The notes under the pieces: model-generated
The model's input: the letters and a program-made list of their open reading frames with translations, nothing else
The model's database searches: none
Told to the model about the DNA's origin: nothing
Shown: positions 57,868 through 64,000 of the stretch, one piece after another
Numbering within the stretch: position 1 is the stretch's first letter
Layout: each line of letters begins with the position of its first letter
Made by a program: the position numbers and the translations under genes
NCBI GenBank assembly: GCA_034509755.1
Contig: CM067543.1
Span: forward strand, 51,330,653-51,394,652
Direction of reading: 5' to 3'
Length of the DNA: 64,000 bases
Origin: Anisodus tanguticus
Lineage: Eukaryota; Streptophyta; Magnoliopsida; Solanales; Solanaceae

Positions 57868-58330
57868 TTAACTACAATCATAGCAGTCTGTTGAATAAAC
57901 AGAGAGGTAAAACATCAGCATGATAACTATTTATTGAGATTATGCATCTGGAAAGGCCTCTCGAATAATCACTAAGCAATTTCAACAAAGATAGAAGCAT
58001 CCTAATTAAATTTTATTGTGATGCTACTGGACTATTTTTCCAGTAAAAGAAACATGAAAAGAATCTGGCATACCAATGTAAAAAAAAGTAGCTCGATGCA
58101 CTAAACTCTCGCTATGCGCGTGGTCCGGAGAAGAACCGGACCACAAGGGTCTACCAGTGTAACCGAACAAATAAAAGGTGACGCTCTATTATGTATAACA
58201 AGTGCTCATATGTACTGATTTTACCCGGTTATTACACTATCCTATAGGTAACTAATAAAATAAGTATTACGCTTGTGTGTATCCTTCGTCAATAGGCATA
58301 ATTGGTAGGAGTATTAAGTACCAACGAATA
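57868..58330 (-). pseudogene. Relic of a second CYP82E-like gene
   Basis: 57868-58016 matches the 3' flank of the P450 at 49430-49550. 58158-58290 matches part of its intron 2 (aaccgaacaaata...gctctatta...gtgctcatat...aataagtatta). The coding exon that should lie between is gone and is replaced by about 140 bp including an Au SINE head. Intron sequence continues without the TS SINE present at 50463-50597, so the relic predates or escaped that insertion. Confidence 0.7.
58088..58157 (+). mobile_element. Au-type SINE, 5' fragment
   Basis: gtagctcgatgcactaaactctcgctatgcgcg...ggtccgg...ggaccacaagggtct: the tRNA-related head of the Au SINE family, stopping abruptly before the body. Confidence 0.75.
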
Positions 58331-59034
58331 ATTCTTGATACGATTTGAGTATTGTTTTGATGTAGATTGTGAACTGTTGGCGTTCTTAAGACGTTAAATA
58401 AGTTTCAAAATGCAAATCGAGATATGTTAAAATTTACCATCTCTTAGAGCTTTTCCTCCAAATTCATATTGTTAAATTAATCTAAAAACTTGGTTCTAAA
58501 TGTGAATCATAGCTTGTGGGAACAAGAGAGAGAGATTATATCATTATTGCATTATAGATATTTAAGTGCTATTGTCATAATTTTCGTAGAATGTGAAAGT
58601 TACACTTTTAAAACTTTATTGAACTCGAATGATTTTTATTGTTAAAACGCTTTAACATGAGTTAAGGTATACATTTGATTTTTGGTTTGGATCGGCTATA
58701 AACACTGTGATTTGATGAAAATATATATTTTGAGGCTAAAAGGCTATGTATTATATTTACTAATACCAAATATATTTTGGGAGTTATTGTTGAATATGTA
58801 AAGCAGTACGGGAAGTAAATAAATATTACAAGTGTTCGAAAGGATAAACAAATAGGCAATTCAGAACTGCCGCAAGCTTGTTGAGTCTTGAATCTTGATA
58901 ATCCGAAATCAAGAAACACTAAATGCGGAGTGTTACAAGCGTGGTGAGTCGAGAGATGACTCTCTGTCTTTAAGACAAGATTTCCCCTATATATGCTTTT
59001 ACGTTAACGGGCAATAGTCTCCCAAGATAAAACA
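58331..59034. other. Unassigned AT-rich DNA
   Basis: No gene recognised. It continues into the segment shared with copy A. Because copy A starts at the window edge, I cannot tell how far upstream that shared segment extends. Confidence 0.4.
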
Positions 59035-59316
59035 ACAACTAATCAATATAGGTTGATTCTGACGAAGAAAAATAAAACACGAAACGACTTGCTGAAGAAC
59101 GGAAAAGGAAGGAAGAGTTTTCTGTTGACTGTTTGTACTCACGTTTTGGAGTGATCTGTTTCTCTTCTGTTTTGCCTCTGTGTTGTATATATTCGTCTCT
59201 GCAATTGAGTCAAAAGGCTCCAATATATAGCATAAGGGAAGAGACTCCTCAACTGCCAAGTAATGGCAGTTTATGGCCATTAGTGTTTTAACGCTCCTGG
59301 CTCTACTGGACAAGGT

Positions 59317-62300
59317 ATGTTTGTCATTGAAATAAACATGTCTATAAGTAACTCTCACTGTTGGGTATTAGATACCGCTTGTGGCTCACACATTTGTAAT
59401 AATGTGCAGGGTCTGATTGACAATGGAAAGGTTGGACATTGGGAGGTAGACTTGCGCGTTGGAAATGGAGCACGAGTGGATGTTGAACGCGTGAGAACTT
59501 ATAGACTAGATTTACCTTCTGGCTTTTGTTTAGAACTAAATAATTGTTATTTTGTTCTCTCATTGACGAGGAATATTATTTCTATCACAGTGTTAGACAT
59601 TGATGGGTTTTCCTCATTTATTGTCAATGGCAGTTATGTACTGTCTTTTAATGGTTTTGTTTGTGGAAATGCTCCGCTTGTGGATGGTTTGTATGTTCTA
59701 AACTGTAGTGAAATTTTCAATGTGCAAAATAAATGAGCTAAGATAAGTAATCCAAGAAACCCCACCTACTTATGACACTGTAGACTTGGTCACATCAATG
59801 AATCAATGATTGTAAGATTAAGAAAGTTAGACTATCTAGAACCATTTGACTTGGAGTCCTGTGGTAACTGTGAATCTTGCTTGAGAGGAAAGATGACCAA
59901 CAAGCCACTTTCTGGGAAAGGGGTGCGAGCCAAAGAGTTACTTGAGTTGGTCCATATTGATATATGTGGGCCAATTTCAACTCAAGCTAAGGGAGGCTTC
60001 CTTTACTTCATCAGTTTTACAGACGATTTCACAAGGTTTGGACATGTGTATCTTATGAAACACAAGTCTGAAGCCTTTGAGAAATTCAAGGAGTACAAGT
60101 TAGAAGTAGAGAAGAAACTTGAAACAAGTATCAAGACCCTTCGATTAGATCGAGGAGGTCAATACTTAAGTAAAGAATTTTTGGATTACTTGAAGCTTCA
60201 TGGAGTCCAATCACAATGGACACCTCCTGGAACGCCACAAATGAATGGTGTTGCTGAAAGAAAAAATCGAACCCTATTAGATATTGTTAGATCCATGATG
60301 AGTTTCTCAGCTCTACCAACATACCTTTGGGGCTATGCATTGCAAAGCTCAATTTATATTCTGAACAGGGTTCCTTCAAAGTCAGTAGAGAAAATGGAAT
60401 GACAAGAAGCCAGCACTTAAACACATGCGACTCTGAGGGTGCCCTGCATATGTAAAGAAGATGCTTACTGACAAGTTGGAATCTAAAAGTGAGAAATATT
60501 ATTTTGTAGGGTATCCAAAGGAAACTAAGGGATACTATTTCTATCTTCCTGGAGAACATAAGGTCATTGTTTCCAGAAATGCAACTTTCTTTGAAGAAGA
60601 ATATGTCTACAAGGAACAGAGCTGCAATGAGATAGAACTTGAAGAAATTCAAGAACCACAAGATAACACATAAGTTGAACCCTTGTCGAATGACCTAGAC
60701 AAGGATTCAGTGGGAGTATCTAGTGAAGATTGGGTACTTAGAGTACGCCCTTCAGCTAGTGGTAGTGATGTGAGAGATAATGCAGAAATACAAGGCTCTC
60801 ATACACAACCAATGGAAGATGATACAATGGTTGTACATCATTCCATTAAGGGAATACATGAAGATGACACTCCTGAAAGCTCTCAAGGTGATGGATTGTC
60901 CAGCACACAAAGACCTTCTCACAATCAGAATGCAACAAACACTGAAACGCAGAATAATCAATTATGTAGGACCACTAGGACTCATCGTCCGCCTGAAAGA
61001 CTTAATCTCCTTGTTGAAACACACAATGAGATAGATATTCCTGATGACGATGAACCTACAACCTATAACGAATCCATGTTAGACATTGATTCGCAGAAAT
61101 GGCAAAAAGCCATGAAATCTGAGATGGACTCGATGTACATAAATCAAGTTTGGAACTTGGTTGATTTGCCAACAGGGGTTAGACCTATATGATGCATATG
61201 GGTCTTCAAGAAGAAGATTGATGCACATGGAAATGTACAGACTTATAAGGCAAGATTGGTGCCTAAAGGTTATAATCAACGGCATGGGGTCGATTATGAT
61301 AAAACATTTTCACCTGTTGTGAAAATTAAGTATATTCGGATTTTGCTTGCAATAGTCGCATACTATGATTATGACATTTGGCAAATGGATGTTAAAACTG
61401 CTTTCCTCAATGGTAACCTAATTGAGGAGGTGTATATGATACAACCTGATGGTTTTACATCCAAGACTAAGCCCAAAGCAGTGTGCAAGCTACATAAGTC
61501 CAATTATGGACTTAAGCAAGCCTCAAGGAGTTAGAATATTTGCTTTGACATCAGTCAAATCGTTTGACTTTGTTAGAAGAAAAGAAGATCCCTGCGTTTA
61601 TAGTAAGCGCAAGGAATGGAGTATTGTTTTAATTGTTATATATGTAGATGACATATTAATAATGGGAGATAATAAGACTCTCATGCAATCAGTCAAGGAA
61701 TGGTTATCCAAAGACCTTCATGATGAAGGACTTGGGTGAAGCCTGCTACATTCTTGGAATTAGGATCTATAGAGATCGACCTAATAGATTATTGGGGCTG
61801 TCACAGTCCACATACATAGACAAAGTGCTAAGACGATTCTCTATGGAAAACTCCAAGAAGGGAATTCTTCCTATGGGTCAAGAAATCAAGTTATCAAAGA
61901 AGGCTAGTCCTTCTACTATTGCAGAACTTGAACGCATGAAAAGAATCCCATATGCTTCAGCTATAGGATCTATCATGTATGTCATGACCTGTACGAGGCC
62001 AGATGTGGCCTATGCACTTAGTATGACTTGCAAATTCCAGCAGAATTCTAGGGAAGAACACTGGAAAGCAGTCAAGAGTATTCTTAAGTATCTTAGACGA
62101 ACTAAAGAGTATTTCTTAGTCTATGGTGGACAAGAGAAGCTAGTGTGTACTGGGTACACTGATGCTAGCTTCCAGACAGATCTTGATGACTTCAAATCTT
62201 AATCTGGATATGCCTTCATTTTCAATGGCAGAATAGTGAGTTGGAAAAGTTCCAAGCAAGCTACAACTGCTGATTCGACAACTGAAGTCGAGTACATTGC

Positions 62301-62631
62301 TGGATCGGAAGCTGGTAAAGAAGTTGTCGCGATATTTGAGTTCCTAAAGGAACTAGGGGTTGTTCCAAGTGTCACTTGACCAATAACAATTTATTGTGAC
62401 AACATTGGTGCGATTGCGCAAGCTAAGGAACCAAGATCAACAAACAGAAACAAACATGTACCGAGGAAATACCACATACTCAGGGAGATGGTGGAAACTG
62501 AAGAAATGAGATTAGACTATGTTCCCACAAATGATAATCTAGCTAACCCGTTTACTAAACCATTAAGCTTAGTTAAGCATAATGGTCATTTTAAAAATAT
62601 GGGTATTAGATACATTGGAGCTTGGCTCTAG
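59317..62631 (+). pseudogene. Copia pol remnant, copy C
   Basis: Same domain order and same six stops as copy A (60434, 60671, 61190, 61532, 62200, 62376). It differs by a C-to-T change making a TGA at 59734, a 14-bp deletion between two ATG triplets in the integrase (near 60395-60400), and a two-base gain near 61710 before MMKDLGEACYILG. It has GGA where copy A has a stop (near 61966). YVDD is intact. Confidence 0.87.
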
Positions 62632-62827
62632 GCCAAGTGGAAGATTAAAAGTACATATGTCCTAGAGACAATCTATATTAGGGACATAACGTACTTGAAC
62701 ACATTCGTATTATTAATAAGATTAGTATTTATGGCATTTGCAATTATTGAATTATTATTTGATTGTTTGTAATTATTCATTAATGTGCATCCCTTGAGCT
62801 TACGTTGTCATTAATAGAGTGAGTTAT

Positions 62828-64000
62828 TGATGATAGGCGTAACTCTCAAAATAGCCTCGACTAATGATAATCGAGAATGGGATATCAATGATATGTTATA
62901 ATTCGACATGTGGTCTGCGTCACATTCTTAGAGAATGTAGTATGTCTCACCTACTACTAGTAATGGTTACTAATGATGGACACATGGATACTTTTGGAAA
63001 GTATTGGTATACATTGCTGATAAACTATTTGTTATACATGTCTAAAGTGTTATCAGCGTGTGGGAGATGAATGTCCTTTGACTTGAGGTCAATACGCACC
63101 ATGTTTACAGAGTAATGTACTTTGACCCTTTCCTAAGCTTAAACTCCTTATAGGATAAGATACGGCTTGTGTTGGGTGCATTACGATGTAAATTAAGGTA
63201 GTAGTTGAGCCAAGAATAAGATTCATTCCTCGATTGGATATTCGAGAGAGCACTCAACTTCTCAGTGATATTAGGTCGACCAAGTCATTGGCCAATGCAA
63301 GAGACATATTTAGAATATGATCTAGTTGTCGACTAATATAGATGAGATAAAGTGATCAAGCCATTTGGATAGACACATGGCAAAGCCTAAGCTTGATCGA
63401 GTGTGTCGCGAATGAAAGGAATTTATCATCTCACATAAAGGATATGTTTGCTGGATTCATGTAAGCGTACTTCATATATTGAGTTCGTCGTACGACGCAG
63501 TCTAGGAGTTCTGTATGGACCTTAATTGGATTAGTGTCGATATATGAAGGTCTATAGGGTCACAATATGTCGATTGTCTCTTCGATCTAAGGGTGTATTG
63601 AGAAAGTATTAAATATTCTATTTGGAATCGAGATATTTAAATTGATAATAACTATGGGATAATTTCTATTAGATGGAAATTATTTAATTAAATCAAAATT
63701 GAATTTTGAATTTAATGTGCTGAATATATATTAAACTAAAACGGGAAACAAAATTTTACGTAAGGCGCCGCGGCGCCGACCCGGCAGTGAGCCGAGTCGG
63801 ACTGGACCCACTGCACCTCGGGTTTTGGGCCAGGCTTAAGCCTAACCCTAAAATATTTTTCTAACCTAATTTTCAACTATAAATACAACACTCCCCATTG
63901 TTTATTATACACCAATCCTAAAACTAATTCTAGACTTAGAGTCTATGACGAAACTCTCTCAAACCTCTGCCAAGATTTTCTGGCTTTCTTGACAGAGGAA
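62828..64000 (+). repeat. Copia 3' LTR, copy C (first 1173 bp)
   Basis: Starts TGATGATAGG after the same 200-bp untranslated stretch as in copy A. It includes the TATA box near 63877. About 370 bp of the expected 1545 bp lie outside the window. Confidence 0.72.

Larger units (their letters stand above)
59035..64000 (+). mobile_element. Ty1/copia element, copy C (runs off the edge)
   Basis: Matches 1-4975 at more than 99%, from the non-gag leader through pol into the LTR. Shared premature stops show duplication as DNA. Private changes include a 14-bp deletion near 60395, an extra base near 59749 and a stop at 59734. Confidence 0.9.

Overview
This is a transposon-rich stretch of a plant nuclear genome, almost certainly from Solanaceae. 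The reasons are a cytochrome P450 of the CYP82E (nicotine-demethylase-like) type, TS-type and Au-type SINEs, Stowaway, Tourist and hAT MITEs, and AT-rich introns with normal plant splice sites. Few host genes are present: two near-identical caleosin/peroxygenase genes (minus strand), the C-terminal exons of a ubiquitin-conjugating enzyme variant (UEV1/MMS2 type, minus), one interrupted CYP82E-like gene (minus) and a relic of a second P450 copy. Everything else I can name is mobile DNA or its debris.

Layout. 1-5350: 3' part of a dead Ty1/copia element ending in a 1545-bp LTR. 5351-17128: unit 1 of a tandem duplication with caleosin-1, whose third intron holds a young 4712-bp Copia element (9851-14562) with a perfect 5-bp target duplication. 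17129-25690: unit 2, with a solo copy of the same 1545-bp LTR (17137-18681, TSD atcaa) and caleosin-2. This unit still has the empty site for the intronic Copia. 25691-28803: unclassified DNA, degenerate tandem repeats and two Stowaway MITEs. 28804-35826: a 7-kb Ty3/gypsy element of the Tat type (gag-pol on minus, an extra antisense ORF on plus, TSD atgtc) with an internal deletion. 37302-38715: UEV exons, with a hAT MITE and a SINE in the last intron. 38970-46047: SINE, MITEs and a LINE fragment, several nested. 46048-49117: 5' part of another Copia on the minus strand. 49548-52658: CYP82E-like gene. 52808-56510: hAT element with a decayed transposase, sitting 149 bp upstream of the P450 start codon. 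57868-58330: P450 relic plus an Au SINE head. 59035-64000: a second copy of the dead Copia of 1-5350, running off the edge.

The window is best read as a record of events: Copia insertion beside a caleosin gene, segmental duplication (at least two, probably three copies), LTR-LTR recombination to a solo LTR, and a later Copia insertion into one copy. I found no new multi-gene system. The most interesting biological signal is the probable recent intron in the P450: an inserted segment flanked by a 14-bp direct repeat that contains AGGT, so each repeat copy supplies one splice site. A second, technical signal also matters. Near-identical copies differ again and again at CAG/CTG trinucleotides, often read as CG, and some frameshifts in the P450 and the young Copia look the same. 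This fits consensus errors at CHG-methylated sites, so breaks in this window should be interpreted with care.
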